Assembly: GCF_028769735.1 (NCBI RefSeq)
Contig: NC_088172.1
Span: 73,060,631-73,124,630 of the forward strand
Direction: 5' to 3'
Length of the DNA stretch: 64,000 nt
Origin: Zonotrichia leucophrys gambelii
Taxonomy: Eukaryota > Chordata > Aves > Passeriformes > Passerellidae
Made by a program: the position numbers and the translations under genes. The notes beneath the pieces are model-generated. The model was not told the origin of the DNA. It saw nothing but the letters and a program-made list of their open reading frames with translations, and did not search any database. Numbering within the stretch: the stretch's first letter is position 1; each line of letters opens with the position of its first letter. Of this stretch, positions 15,225 to 27,097 are shown one piece after another.

Positions 15225-15966
15225 TGATCTTCATCATGTCTCTGCTTCTCTTAAATTCAGAGTATTGAGCATGAAATAGGTTCAGCATCATGTCCTGCCT
15301 CTCTAGGGTCATTGACAAGACTGAAGCAGGAGAGGAAGCAAACAAGAGGTGAACAAATATCACCACACAATTCAGCCTTGGTATTTCCCTGCCTCTTACA
15401 GTGGCATAATTGGCAGAAGCCTTGAAAACCACTTGTGTCCCCACTGCGCACATAGTGCTGAGATTGCTAATTAGCTCATGTACCTCATTTGCTCCCTGCT
15501 GTTGGGTCGTGGTGCCCTGCCAGGTTGGGTGGCTTGGCCTCTGCTCTGTCAGGGGCCTTTTGGGCAGCCCTGGGCAGTGCCAGGGCTTTGCTGTAAACAC
15601 TGAACCTGCAGTGGCTCAGCTGAGTCTGGGCACCTCTGTGGGAGTCTCAGTACAAACACATTAACTAAGGCACTGGAGACCCTTACAAAGACCCTTGAGA
15701 ACCAGATGAGGCTCCAGTGAGTCTTTAAGGACTTTATGCTTTGAGATGGGAAAAGTTAAATGAGTATGCTTTTTAACAGTAAGATTTCTTCCAGGTGATG
15801 TGGCATTATAAATGGACTTTAGGGCATTTTAGTTGTAAAGCTTGACTTTAAGTTTCAGCTACTATATGGACAGTCCTGGTTGAAGGTCTTGCTTTCCATC
15901 AGTGATGGTGCAATGCAGGTCTGTGAAAATAAAAATTTGGTTTAACTACCTTATAGGAGTCAATAG

Positions 15967-15992
15967 TAAATATATATATTATATATATATAT
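15967..15992. repeat. TA-rich dinucleotide microsatellite
   Basis: Imperfect (TA)n, interrupted once by tt, in intron 1. A similar shorter TA tract lies near 11475-11498. Confidence 0.85.
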
Positions 15993-18274
15993 GTTCTGTA
16001 TTTTCTGAATAATTTCTATGTAACATTGCTGTTCCTGTGCTAATATGAAATACCCTAATTCTTACTGGTGAACATTTCCAGAATTAAGCATTAGTGTGGA
16101 CCTATGGAATCTACCTTTCAGTGACACATAAAGGAGGGACACAGAAGGGGAGACATCCCTTCTGCATTGACATCCAGAATCTGTTGGATAAATAAGTGAG
16201 AGATGTGACATAAGAGATTTTATTTAAGCACTTGATAGGAAGAAGCTTTGTAAAATGTTTTCAGATCAATGCTTGGAAGTGCCACTCTGATGCAATATGA
16301 AAATTGCTGTAAGGAGTATAAAGTGAGAAAGGATTTGAGGCTTGTGGGGAAAAAATAAGACTTCTTGGAGATAAAAAAACAATGCCTTTGTAATCTATAA
16401 AAGGAGAAAGACATTCTGAAATGGGAAAAGTATTGAAATGGAGTAAATTAGAGGAAAAATATGAACAGTGACAAGCAAACCAAAATGCCTGCAAAGCTGG
16501 AGATAATGAAATGACAGGGATAAAATACAGAAGATTTGAAGAAAAAATATGATGGAATGTGTCAGTTAATGGTAATTTGAAAGACTGTGAATCCAACTAA
16601 ACTGAAAGAGAGCTGGTTAGGCAGCTAGTTGTAAATTTAATACAGGTGTTTATTGATTTGCTAAAAGTGATCTTTTTTCAGTAACTAAAGTAACTTTTTT
16701 CAGTGTCTCACAGTTGATAGGTTTTGAGATAAACAGTGGTACTCTCAGTAGTAGTCTGCATTTCTAGGAGGTGAGGATGGACTCAATATGAGAAGTGCCT
16801 TTGTCTGAGGGAAACTTATGTGCATTTAAACTGCATCCCAACAGTAACAGGTACAGCAGAAAACCATCCTGCACTAGAGGGCTGGATCGAAGTGGGAAGC
16901 AGAATTACAGATGTCAGGAGCATATTCATGTTCTTGTAATGCAAAAGTCTTCATTGGGATTTTATGAGTTCATGACAAGACCACTTCAGATAGATGTCTT
17001 GTGAAACAAACCTCACAATATCAGATTGCACCTGAGCTGGAAGCAAGCTGTTTCTCTGTCCTTTCTGCTATTTGATAGGAGCACATTTTTCCTGCATTTT
17101 ACTCCCATTTTCTACCTTTGCAGGTTTTTCAGCTTATAAGTAAGCAGAACTGACTATTCTGTTCCAGTCACCTGTATTTGAATCTAAACTTGGATGTGAT
17201 CTGACCACAAGGGCTAAGCACATTGAAAATGAAGAGTTCACTTGATGTATATCCTTTCCCAATTCTAAATCTACAGGGCAAAAAGCACTGGTATTTATTT
17301 TGAGCCTATCTGTGTTACTTTGTCTGTCAAAGATTTTTGCCTGAAATATTTTACTTTTTCATTTGTCACTTTCAAGATATGTTCCATAGGGAATGAAAGA
17401 TCTTTTGGGCATAGATGTTCACATTTGGAAAAAGAAAAGCAAGTGAATGGGCATTGCAGGATCTCTAAAAAATGTTTAGACCAAAATATAAATGGGGTCA
17501 AGAAAGGAAAGGAGCTAAAAAAAGAAAAAAGCTCATGAAGATATTGTTCTCTGAGAGGGTCAGAGGGGTTTCTATTTCATTGAAAATTATACATGCATAT
17601 GGTCCTGGAGGTAATACTAGCAGGATGTAAATGTTTACATCAGTATGATATTTTAGAGCAACAGCTTTGTTTTGGTGGAACATTGACCTATGGGCTGAAG
17701 AAAAAACTACTTAGATATACATCAGATTAATGACAAAATTAATCATTTTTATAGGGAGAAGTGAAAGATGGGATGTTTTATTATACTTAGCTTCATTGGA
17801 TTTTAACCACATGTTCCATAAATGAGCATTTAAAAATTGCATTTAGCTTTTTTCCAGGTTACTAAGTTATAGATATGACCTTTTCATATTTTGAAATATA
17901 ATCTTAGTCTTGCACAGTATTTGGCTTTCTTCTTTGATTGAAATCCCGAGGTGGAATGAATGTACTGTGTGACTGAAAATAATCTGTTTAAGCCTGAAAT
18001 TGCTGGAGGGAGGCGTGTTGGCATGCCCACTGCAGGGAAGCCCTGGAGATGGCCTTGATTTGTGAGAAAGCAGCTTTGCAGGGCACGGAGGTGCCACAGA
18101 CAGTCTGTAGGCGTTGCCTGATGCTCTTGGAGCCACCTTCTGCTGTGATGCTGTTTCAGTGCTCTCACTGGGGGACAGCTGTGAGTTTTGCTGGGGAATA
18201 ATGACAGTGTTTTCACACAGCCACTGATTTCAGTTGTGGTGGTGTTTGTTTTATTCATCGTGAATGTTGATAAA

Positions 18275-18286
18275 GTGTGTGTGTGT
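18275..18286. repeat. Short (GT)6 microsatellite
   Basis: A run of six GT units followed by further TG/TA-rich sequence up to about 18307. It is too short to be more than a minor simple repeat. Confidence 0.8.
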
Positions 18287-19785
18287 TTGTACATATACTG
18301 TGTGTACACTTCTATAAATGTAAATATATTCTAAAGCCAGGCTTGTCTTCTAGGACAAAAAGCTCCTCATTTTGGTATATGCTGAGCACTTCTGAATGAG
18401 TTTTTGGGTCTTGTACTACTGAAATTCCTTCTAATGTAAATATTTTTGGTTTTAGTTGAGAGATTTTTTTGGTGTTTTCATGTAGCATGAGAGGTAAATG
18501 TTGAATGAAAAAGTAGAATTCAAAGTTAAGATTAAATTTCATGCCAATTTGAAAGCAATATGTTTTGGTATTTCTTTTTATAAGTTCCTTCACTAATTTT
18601 ATTGGAAAGCACATCTGAAGCATTTCACCATTTACCAACGTAGTGGAGAAGGGTATAATTCTGTTCTAGGTTGTATCAAGTAATATAATAAGTACTACAT
18701 TTTAGTGTCTTTCTCTTAAAAAAAATCAATGTGATTTTTTTGTTTTTGTTTGCTTGTTTGTATCAGTTTAACCATGGGAGTGACATCTTTGTGGTTCTAG
18801 ATAACTTTTCAATTTCAGCAAGGAGTGTGTCACCATTCTCTTCAAAATAATGCAAAGAGGTTTTGAAAAATAAACACTTTCTTACCCAGATTTGGCAATA
18901 CTTAATCACTGGGTGAACACAAGGACCAGTTTCTATAGAGAAGGAAATGAAATCTAGTACTTGGGGTTTTTTTTCTTTTTTTCTTTTCCCCAGCCTTGTC
19001 TTTGGCTCCTGCAACCTCCAAAAGAAAAAAGCCCCTCAAATTCCAATGAAGATTGTCAGGAAGGGTTATACTGCAATGAACAAGTGACTACAGACCCTTA
19101 CAAATTTTGTTTAGAATATGTTTTCCGGTTTGCAGACCAAGTATTCTGCAGAAGAAAAAGTAAGGTGCAGAAAAGAATGATGGGAGATGTACCTACTACG
19201 CAAAACCAGAGAAAAAATAAGATCCAGAAGCTCTTGTCAACTAAGGTTGTGTGACCCATACATCTGTGGAGTGTGAATTTTAAAACCAAATACAGACAGT
19301 ACATATGTAAAAAAATATTTGTAAATTTTGAACAGAACTGACACCTATTCTAGCAGAATAGCAGAAGGATCATCTTTCTCCTCATCCACTGAATTCTGAT
19401 TTTTCCTTGTAGAATATATGCAGAAATGTTTCAGGGTGTTATGTGGATGTATGGGTATAACAAGAATTACAGAAAATAACAACAAGTGGGCATTCAGGGT
19501 TACAAGTAAGACTTCAGAAACTAAGATTTAAATTATGGGGAGTCGTTCTGAGTGCCAAATTTTTGTTTCTGCTAGTAAGTAGTGTCCTTTAGAGTGCAAA
19601 TTGTCTTAACTAACCTTTCATCAATGGGTTGGTTGTTCATGTGTTCTCTTTTACGTGGACAATGCGTTACCACTTCTGTAGAAGGTTCAGGTATGAAATA
19701 GGTGATAATTTTATTTGGAAGTAAAATAGGTGTGTTTTCCTTATATAAAAGGTCTTGGTTCTCACTTGAATAATCATTGATCTCT

Positions 19786-19818
19786 GATAGCCATCACAGA
19801 CTAGCTGTGGTGGCTATC
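19786..19818. repeat. Near-perfect hairpin (14-bp arms, 5-nt loop)
   Basis: The left arm at 19786-19799 (gatagccatcacag) pairs along its full length with the right arm at 19805-19818 (ctgtggtggctatc). There are 13 Watson-Crick pairs and one G-U wobble in the plus-strand RNA, closed by the loop actag. The stem does not extend beyond these arms. It is shorter than a usual microRNA precursor stem, and I see no transposon ends around it. Confidence 0.85.
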
Positions 19819-20009
19819 TTTTAACTCTGATTCTACCTCCCAGAATGCTATTTCCCAATGCTGCTCTTAGGTTAAAAAAAAAATTAAATTGTGTACCTAA
19901 CACGATGAAGTGTGCATGTGGAGAATATGGGAGATTTTTTCACTACTTTTAGGAGCAGAGAATTCAGAGGCTTCTTACCTGGTAGTATACTCATGTTTGC
20001 CCAGATCCA

Positions 20010-20405
20010 GTGTGGGACCAGAGAGCAGCGTACAGCATAACCTTAGGGCAGAAAAGCCTGGCAGCCTTATTTCAGAGGCTATGGGCCATGGGGCTTGTGG
20101 AAAACATCTTCTCCTCTGCCAGCCCATCTGACATTGCAGAGCAGGTCTGGGGTCCTGAGCCTGCCAGGCTGAACCAAGTCAGCGCCCAGGAGCTTGGAAC
20201 CCCAGGTGTGCCCCTGCTGTGGGCACAGCTCACTGGCTGCAGAGTTGTTGCTTGCCCAGGGCTTGGATTTGGGATGTTGCAGACACGTATGCCCTGGGTT
20301 GTGCTGCCTGGCCCTCGGCACTGTTCACCCTTGTCCCAGAGCCATCTTCCCCCAAGTGCCTGGTGCCCGTGTGAGCCAGCAGTGCAGTAGCAGCTGGGGA
20401 CCGAC
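20010..20405. other. GC-richer patch in intron 1, unidentified
   Basis: Roughly 400 bases are clearly richer in G and C than the AT-rich intron around them, with frequent CCTGG/CCAGG words but only scattered CpG. A 126-codon plus-strand frame (20010-20390) and an 80-codon minus-strand frame run through it, as expected when stop codons become rare in GC-richer DNA. I recognise no protein family in any frame. It may be an old, decayed repeat or simply a local base-composition change. Confidence 0.4.
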
Positions 20406-23400
20406 TGTGTTGCTACACCTCATTATTGGGAGAGAAGTGTGGAGAGAAAGCTGTAATTACATTTAACATAACCACTGTGCTCTCAAATCTACCAAATGTA
20501 AGATGGCTGTTTGCTCTTCACAACTTCATTTTTATTATTAGAAGACAGAGGCATATTAGTTAAAATGATGAATGACTTCTTTGCTTAGTGTAGGTATTGA
20601 TTGCTTTCACTTTGTGACAGGTCTGAAATGCACATACTTGAGAAAATCCAAGTAGACTTTATGCACTTGACAGGCTTGACTGAATTGCAAAGGTCTAAGA
20701 ATTTGTTCAGGAAATTAGTTCAGCTTGACACACATTGGAAAGAGCTGCTCTTTTCATTCATGTATACAGGGAAGGATTATTAACTGAAAAACAATATCAA
20801 CAACAAAAATGCAACAGGGGATTTGTGTGAGATAGTCCTGTTTTCCTGCAAGATGTGGCAGAAGTGTGAATAAACTATGTGGAAAGGCATGTTGAATGCA
20901 GTCTGGTAATCAGTTCTGTTATATCTGACACTGATCTTGTGAGTAGGACTGAAAGTCAAGTGCCTGCAATCAGTGGAGAAGTGTAGATGCATTGCCATTA
21001 CAAATTAAGTAGTCTAATTGTATTTGGTTGACTTTGTTGTGGTATTTGAAATTTATTAGGCCATTTCCTGGCATGCAGAAAATATTTTGTGATGTTTTTA
21101 GAAATGCACATATTTTTTAAGTTACGTGAGTGCAGGTGCGGCTCTGATAGGACCTGTTAGTCCAGGCAAACCCTTGTTAACATCTTCAACTTCTTAAGAT
21201 TTTAATCACGTGTTAAAAAAAGGGGAAAAAATAGTTCTGAGGAGGATGTGCCCACTCAGGCAATTCCAGTTGAGCTGTCTTACTTGTTTTTCCCCTTTCT
21301 CATAAGTTTTCTTTTGTTTCCTGCCCATATCAACCTTCTGGAAATTGTTCCAGCCACCTCTGCATTTGGTGTTGCTCTTTTGGATTCTCAGTACACATTG
21401 GAAGAGCTAATTCCAAGGACAGTGTTTGTAGACCATAATGATGATAAGATTTAGAAATAACCAAACTCCTTAGAGGAAAGATTATTAACCTGACCATAAT
21501 ATTATGTTAGAGGTCAACTGACAACTACTGCTTACTTTGAGTTTTGGTTTTTCTTGTTGTTTTTCATTTTAGTTGTTTGTTTTAGTACAGGGCAAGATGC
21601 TCACTTTTGCTTGTTGTTTCATAAGGGGTTTTGGTCATTTGCAAAATCTTGTTAATACTGTGTTGGAAAATTAATAATTTATTTTTGGTTGCTGCATCTT
21701 TCCTTTTTGTTGCAGCAGAAACTTTTTTAGAGATTGAAGTATAACTGAATCTATTATATCAAATTTTGTGCATTTTCTCATCCATTTATTTAGTCACATT
21801 AGGTGAGATGCAGTAGGTACCTTTTAGGGGACCTGATACTATCTCCAGGTGAAGTTTACAGGTAATAAGAAATGCATGGGAGTATCTGACAGTGACTTTA
21901 AAATTCCTTTAATAAAACCTATGATATCAATAAAATATTGAGAAGGACAGAAATATACCAGGGAAATTGCATTACTTCTTAAAATGTTCTAAAATACATA
22001 AATCGTCTATATATGAATACATGAATCTGACTATAAAGGATTTAGGAGTTAGAGCTTTAGATCATGCTGTTTTACACTTAGTATGCCATGTAGCATGATC
22101 CAGAGATGTTATAAATACAAAGGAATTTTTTTTTGGTCCAGGAAGGGAAAGAAGGATTGGAAGAGAAAGCAGTGTTTTCATTAGCAGCTTTACCATTCAG
22201 CTCTCTGACAGGCATTCTACATCTACTTGTCATCCAAAGAAATCTCAAAGATGAATGGATAATTCATTCATTAAATGGCACCAGAAGGGAGTTGCCTTAT
22301 TCAAATAATCTGACTGAAGTGTCAGTTTGACAAAAATTCCAGTTTTGAGTGGTGCTTAGATTTTTGTGTTATGTGTTTTTTTCTGCAGCATTGTTAACCC
22401 TTGGGGATAAGGGATACAAAGGAAATATTAACGTAAGGTGTTGAAGCTTCTGAGGTTGCTGAGGGCATTTGTTGCTTTGTGGCAACACATCTGCTAGTTG
22501 TGTTACAAAAGAAAGATGGAATATGTATTAGTGACTTGACACACTAGTAAATCCTGGCATCTCTTGGGAAATTCCCAAGGGATATACCAAGGCCAGGTAT
22601 CCTTGTGGTATATTAAGGTTATTGCATCTAGCCTTCTGATGGAAAAATGTGAAACCTGTAGGAAGGACTTCTCTGCTTGTTGTGGGTATTGATTCATTTA
22701 AATTCAGCATCCAGAAAGTTTTAATTACTCTGCTTTGGAAATTGCATCTTACCTGTTGCTGCTGGGACTTTGTGGTACTTCAGTGTGTTTGGGGCTAAAA
22801 TTGCACATGTTCCTTTTTCAACTCTGAACTCATTATTGTATTTTGGTGAATAACATGTAGAACAAACAAAATCTGCCTGCAAAGTGTTTTTGCTTGAGCT
22901 TCTAATCTAAATTGAGAAATATATCCTCCTCTACGAGAATGTGATTAAGCTTGTGTCATTGCTCAACCTTGAAGATGAAACAGCTCTCCCCAGCTGGTAA
23001 AATGATGATTTCACGCTTGTTTCTAACTCTGAATCATCCTCAGGCATTGCACCTTAAAATCAAAAACCTATTGTACATGTACAAGATTTTAGATTCTGTT
23101 TATAGAAATCCAACAATTGCTAGTTTTTTCTGTCTCAAGGGCTGGCTTTTCAGGTAGGAAGATAAAGAATGCTGTTGGAAAATATCTACTTATATCAGAA
23201 ATGTTTATAAATTACTTTTCTCCTGGTAGTTAGTATGAATATCTACAAAATATTATGTGACAAAATAGGGGTTTTTATGCAATACAAATGAAAATATTTT
23301 TACTTGATTATAATGGACTGTTCATAATGCTCTTTTTAATCTTTGACCAATGCAGCAGTCTAAACTCCCCAAATGCTTATAAGAGTCCTAAGCTAATGCA

Positions 23401-25356
23401 CCAGCTCTTACTTTTAATAATTCAAACACAAGTAAGACTTTGATATATCAGCAAAATACCTTTCTCACTTGTGGGACCTGAGGGAAAGGGGAGGTTGGGT
23501 TTTGCTAGAGGATGGATGCTCCATGGCATTTCTGGTGTGCTCCTACTCTTCAATTTTGGCATCATAGCTGAAATAAGTGGGTTACATTCTTTATCCAGAA
23601 GTTCTAGATTGAAGTTTGTGGGCATGTTGGTTCTGTCTGCTTTGCATGTGGCCTTTGGATAAATAGTGTTCTACCTTTTTGAAGTCACCCAGAGAAATTA
23701 AGATTTGGGAGCAACAGAGTGATGTAAGTGAAAGAAGGTCACGTTGTAAAGCAGTTGGTCTGGGAATCTGACTCTGTGGTATACAGTCTCTAGATGACTG
23801 ACAGCAGCAGAGGAGTTGTCTTTTGGTGACAGCAGAGACAGCAAATTGCATCTTTTCATTGCATCAGGAGGGAGTGCAAGTAAAAAGTGCACATCTGGTG
23901 CTGATGTGCAGACACCAGTAATCTTGCAAAGTAAAGTCCTTAATCTGATCACTTAAATTTGCCCCTTCAGTTTGAAATGGGCTGTTATAGGCAGTTATTT
24001 CCCAATTAAATTGGAAAGCTGAATTAATCTATATAATAAAAATTGAGGCAGCTAAATGTAAAACACTATAGCAACCTAAAGATACCATTACTAAAATTAC
24101 TTTTAGAAGGGGCCAGTGGCATGACTGAGCCCTCTTTCCTTGCCTTGTAGAAGGATGGAGAAGGGGGTACTGAGGAATTACTCCTGATGATAAATTGTTG
24201 GGTGTAAATGAGCTGTATTCAGCCCTGAGCAGCTCACAAGGGAATAGTGGCACTGAGTGAGGTACCTGTGCTTCTTCACTAAGATCAGAGAGGCAGCCAG
24301 GAGGAAGTCTGAGGGGAAGTAGTAATGGTTGTGCTGTCCACAGAGCCCAGATAATTGTTGTGTCTGTAATGGAAATTGCCCACCTTTGGTTTTAATAGCA
24401 ACAAAAACCCATAGAGTTTTCCCAGCCTAGTTAATGACCATAACTCACACGAGCAGCCTTGCACGTTGAGAAATGAAAGTGAACACTTAGCAGTGTTACC
24501 AGAATAATGCATCATGTTCAGTATCTTCTATGGGAAAATGAAGGGGAAGGGAAGCCTCAAAATCTGTCTCATTTCTACTCACCCAATGTAAATATCTTTA
24601 CTTATACGTTTGAGGTACAAGATTTTCTCTCTGTGTACTTTCACATTAAATGCTTACTTACTGTCTAAAAATGTACAGAACTTCAGTGATATTTTCTTAA
24701 GTCATATAGATAAATTAAGATAGTATCAGAAAACACTGCTACAGTCAGGAGGTGCTTTTAACCTTTAGATTGTAATGTATAGGTCTGGTAGTTCTCCTTC
24801 TAGTTTTCATTGGATTTTTATACTTCCCCTATGAATTTTTATTTTGTTTTCATTGTCCACCGATCAGAAGGGTTTTCTTAGAATAGAAATTTCTGCTGAC
24901 ATGTCAACATTGGACTGTGTTATAAAGATAAAATTTGATGTCACAGCTGCAGGTTCACAGCAAGGTCTTGTTTAAGACAGATAGTGATGCTTGCTTAAGA
25001 CAAGGCTCAGATAGTAAATAGATTAGCTAGCTGTGTTGCGCAGCTCTAATTATGATGATATCTACAAAATCAAACTCCTCAGAGTTACAACTACATGACA
25101 AAAGCACATTTGATAATTTTCCTTTGGTCCAAAATGGTCCCAGAGATGCTGAGTGACACAAGTAAAGGGTTGTGACTATAGCTCTGAATATAACTATGTA
25201 CAATTTCTTCTTGCATTACAGTGCATTTTCTTGTTTTAAAGATATTTTTTTGTGACTTGGAAAATTTGGAAACTGCTAGTTAGGTAAGAAGGATAAACAC
25301 AAAACTTGATCTGTATTTATAACCCTTTCTCTTTTTTTTTTTCTCTTTCTAAACAG

Positions 25357-25420
25357 GAATGAAAATCTGCACAGATGCTCTCAGTGCAAGGTTGCTAAAT
25401 ACTGTGGTAGGACTTGTCAG
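25357..25420 (+). CDS. SMYD3: SMYD3 exon 2 (central part of MYND zinc finger)
   Basis: SMYD3 is a SET/MYND protein lysine methyltransferase of cytoplasm and nucleus. It transfers methyl groups from S-adenosylmethionine to protein lysines; reported targets include MAP3K2 and histones H3 and H4. This 64-base exon starts with one base that completes a split codon and then encodes 21 residues, containing RCSQC, VAKYC and TCQ. The cysteines match human zinc ligands C62, C65, C71 and C75, and the length equals human residues 56-76. The acceptor is a pyrimidine tract plus aaacag, and the donor is cag|gtaaga. The partner cysteines C49 and C52 lie in exon 1, outside the window. The CSQC..VAKYC pattern and the following exons favour SMYD3 over SMYD1, SMYD2 or SMYD5. 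Confidence 0.94.
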
Positions 25421-25839
25421 GTAAGATAAAAATAACACCTATAAAGGGTTTAAGAAAATAGGCATTTGAAGACTTCTTTTACAGTTTCCATAAGTTTTGC
25501 ATGTTGTCATACCTTCACACTGTAATTTATTTGTAGTTTTGGACAGAGTGGTTAAAAATGCTGGCTTGTTTTATTTGAGTATTTTTAAAGCTACAAATGT
25601 GAGATTCTGGTAAGTACAAAAGACAAAAATAAGTTGTGTGGTGTTTGACTGTACTTGGTGAGGGGGGAGGAATAATTCCTAAGCTTGTCTGTAGATTGGA
25701 AGCTCTGATTCAATTTTGCAGTAAAACAATTTGTATTTCAGGAGTACTTTTTATAATAGTAAATTGTGTATTCCAATTTTTTAAGAGGAAATAAGGGTCA
25801 AGAATCTGTTGAGAAGAGAAGGCTTTAAGGAAAACTGCA

Positions 25840-26122
25840 TCTCTGAGGAGTTTTTCAAGGAGAAAAGTGGTGCATGGCAGGAGGACAAGGGACAACAGGC
25901 TTAAGTTGAAAGACCAGAGGTTTGCATGGGATACAAGGAAAAGCTCTTGACAGCCAAGAGATGGGACAGGCTGGCCAGGGTGTTTGTGTGATCGCTGTGT
26001 TTGAAGGTTTGGAGACCCTACTGGATAAAGCTCTGAGCTGGGTCTGACCCCAGAGCTGACCCTGCTTTGCAACTAGAGCTCTCTGTAGATCCATTCATCC
26101 TGAGGTAACCTGGGATCCTATC
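25840..26122 (+). repeat. CR1 LINE 3' fragment, sense orientation
   Basis: Recognisable CR1 blocks appear in order: 'gtggtgcatggcaggaggacaag', then 'acaggcttaagttgaaa', 'gggacaggctggccagggtg', 'ctggataaagctctgag' and 'gctgaccctgctttg'. This is the characteristic 3' region of avian CR1 read in the sense direction. The copy is 5'-truncated and its very 3' end is worn. It begins about 420 bases after exon 2 and is followed some 330 bases later by an oppositely oriented CR1. Confidence 0.85.
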
Positions 26123-26449
26123 CTAGGAAATATTTCTCAAAGGTGAAAAGTTCTCAAAGGCCTAAAACCTCAACTTTTATATTTGATTTGATATAGAGGA
26201 TTGCCTTGTAGGGCACTTGAAGTTTTAAATGGTTCCTCTTAGTTTTGCGCTGTGATTTTTTTTTTTTGTGGTAGGGTGAGGGTTGGTAGTGGTTGGTTTT
26301 TTAGGTGGGGGTGTGTGTGTAATTTTTTTTCCTCTTCCTAAATAGAGAAAAATGAAGAAAAAAAGTTACTGGTCAAAGTGGACTAGCAGTAATACTCTAT
26401 AAATTTTTAAGCTAAGTCTTTGACATTCCAATGATAATGGAATTAAAGC

Positions 26450-27097
26450 ATCATCAAATGGTTAGTGTTGGAAGGGACCTTAGAGATCATCTAGTTCCTT
26501 GGGCAGACATCTTCCACTAGATCAGGTTGCTCAAAGCATTGCTCAAAGCATGCCATCCAACCTGGCATCAAACACTTCCAGGGATGGAGCATCCACAGCT
26601 TCTTTGGACAACCTGTTCCAGTGCCTCACTACCCTCACAGTAAAGAAGTTCTTCCTGATGTCTAAGCTAAGTATACTCTCAGTTTGAAGCCATCTTCTTT
26701 TGTCCTATCACTACATGCCCTTGTAACCAGTCCCTCTCCAGGTCTTTAGTGGGCCCCCCCATTCAGGTACTGGAGGGCTGCTGCAAGGTCTGTCAGTCTG
26801 TCTCAGTGAGAGAGGTGGTCCAGCTCTCTGGTCATCTTTGTAGCCCTCCTCTGGACTTGCTCCATGTTTTTCTTGTGTTGGGGTCCCCAGAGCTGGAGCA
26901 GGACTCCAGGTGGGGTCTCACCACAGTGGAGCAGAGGGGCAGAATCCTTTTCCCTGCTTTGGATGCAGCCCAGGACACATTTGGCTCTCTAGGCTGTGAG
27001 TGCCCATCACAGGGTCACATTGAGCTTCTTGTCAACCAACATCCCCAAGTCTTTCACCTCAGGGCTGATCTTGTCACGTATCATGTGCTTCTGTAAA
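26450..27097 (-). repeat. CR1 LINE fragment, antisense, about 650 bases
   Basis: On the plus strand this reads as the reverse complement of CR1: 'gttggaagggaccttagagatcatctag' near the left edge (the element's 3' end), then 'gcatccacagcttctttggacaacctgttccagtgcc', 'aaagaagttcttcctgatgtctaa', 'aggtggggtctcaccac', 'ggatgcagcccaggacac' and 'aacatccccaagtc' toward the right. It therefore includes the 3' UTR and the last part of the reverse-transcriptase ORF2, broken by stops and indels. The 115-codon plus-strand frame at 26749-27096 is an antisense read of this repeat, not a gene. A small internal duplication (attgctcaaagc) is visible near 26527-26550. Confidence 0.9.

Larger units (their letters stand above)
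1..25356 (+). other. SMYD3: SMYD3 intron 1, 3' part (5' end lies outside the window)
   Basis: This is the stretch before the first recognisable SMYD3 exon. It ends in a clear acceptor: a long T/C tract at 25325-25350 followed by aaacag. The interrupted codon at the start of exon 2 shows that this is a phase 2 intron. I looked in all frames for the SET-N exon, which should carry the start codon and the first CxxC zinc pair, and did not find it. No CpG-rich promoter-like stretch was seen either. Contents: a CR1 remnant near 8.8-8.9 kb, GC-richer patches near 2.0-2.3, 6.8-7.2, 15.4-15.65 and 20.0-20.4 kb, poly-T and poly-A runs, TA/TG repeats and two short hairpins. The remainder is unremarkable AT-rich intronic sequence. 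Open frames of 60-150 codons occur but none is recognised. Confidence 0.85.

Noticed and set aside
1..25356. SMYD3 exon 1 (SET-N and first CxxC of the MYND finger)
   Set aside because: I searched by eye for the expected glycine-rich SET-N motif and CxxC and found no match, so it most likely lies upstream of the window.
26749..27096. 115-codon plus-strand open frame
   Set aside because: It is an antisense read through a CR1 fragment, whose conserved blocks cover the whole frame.
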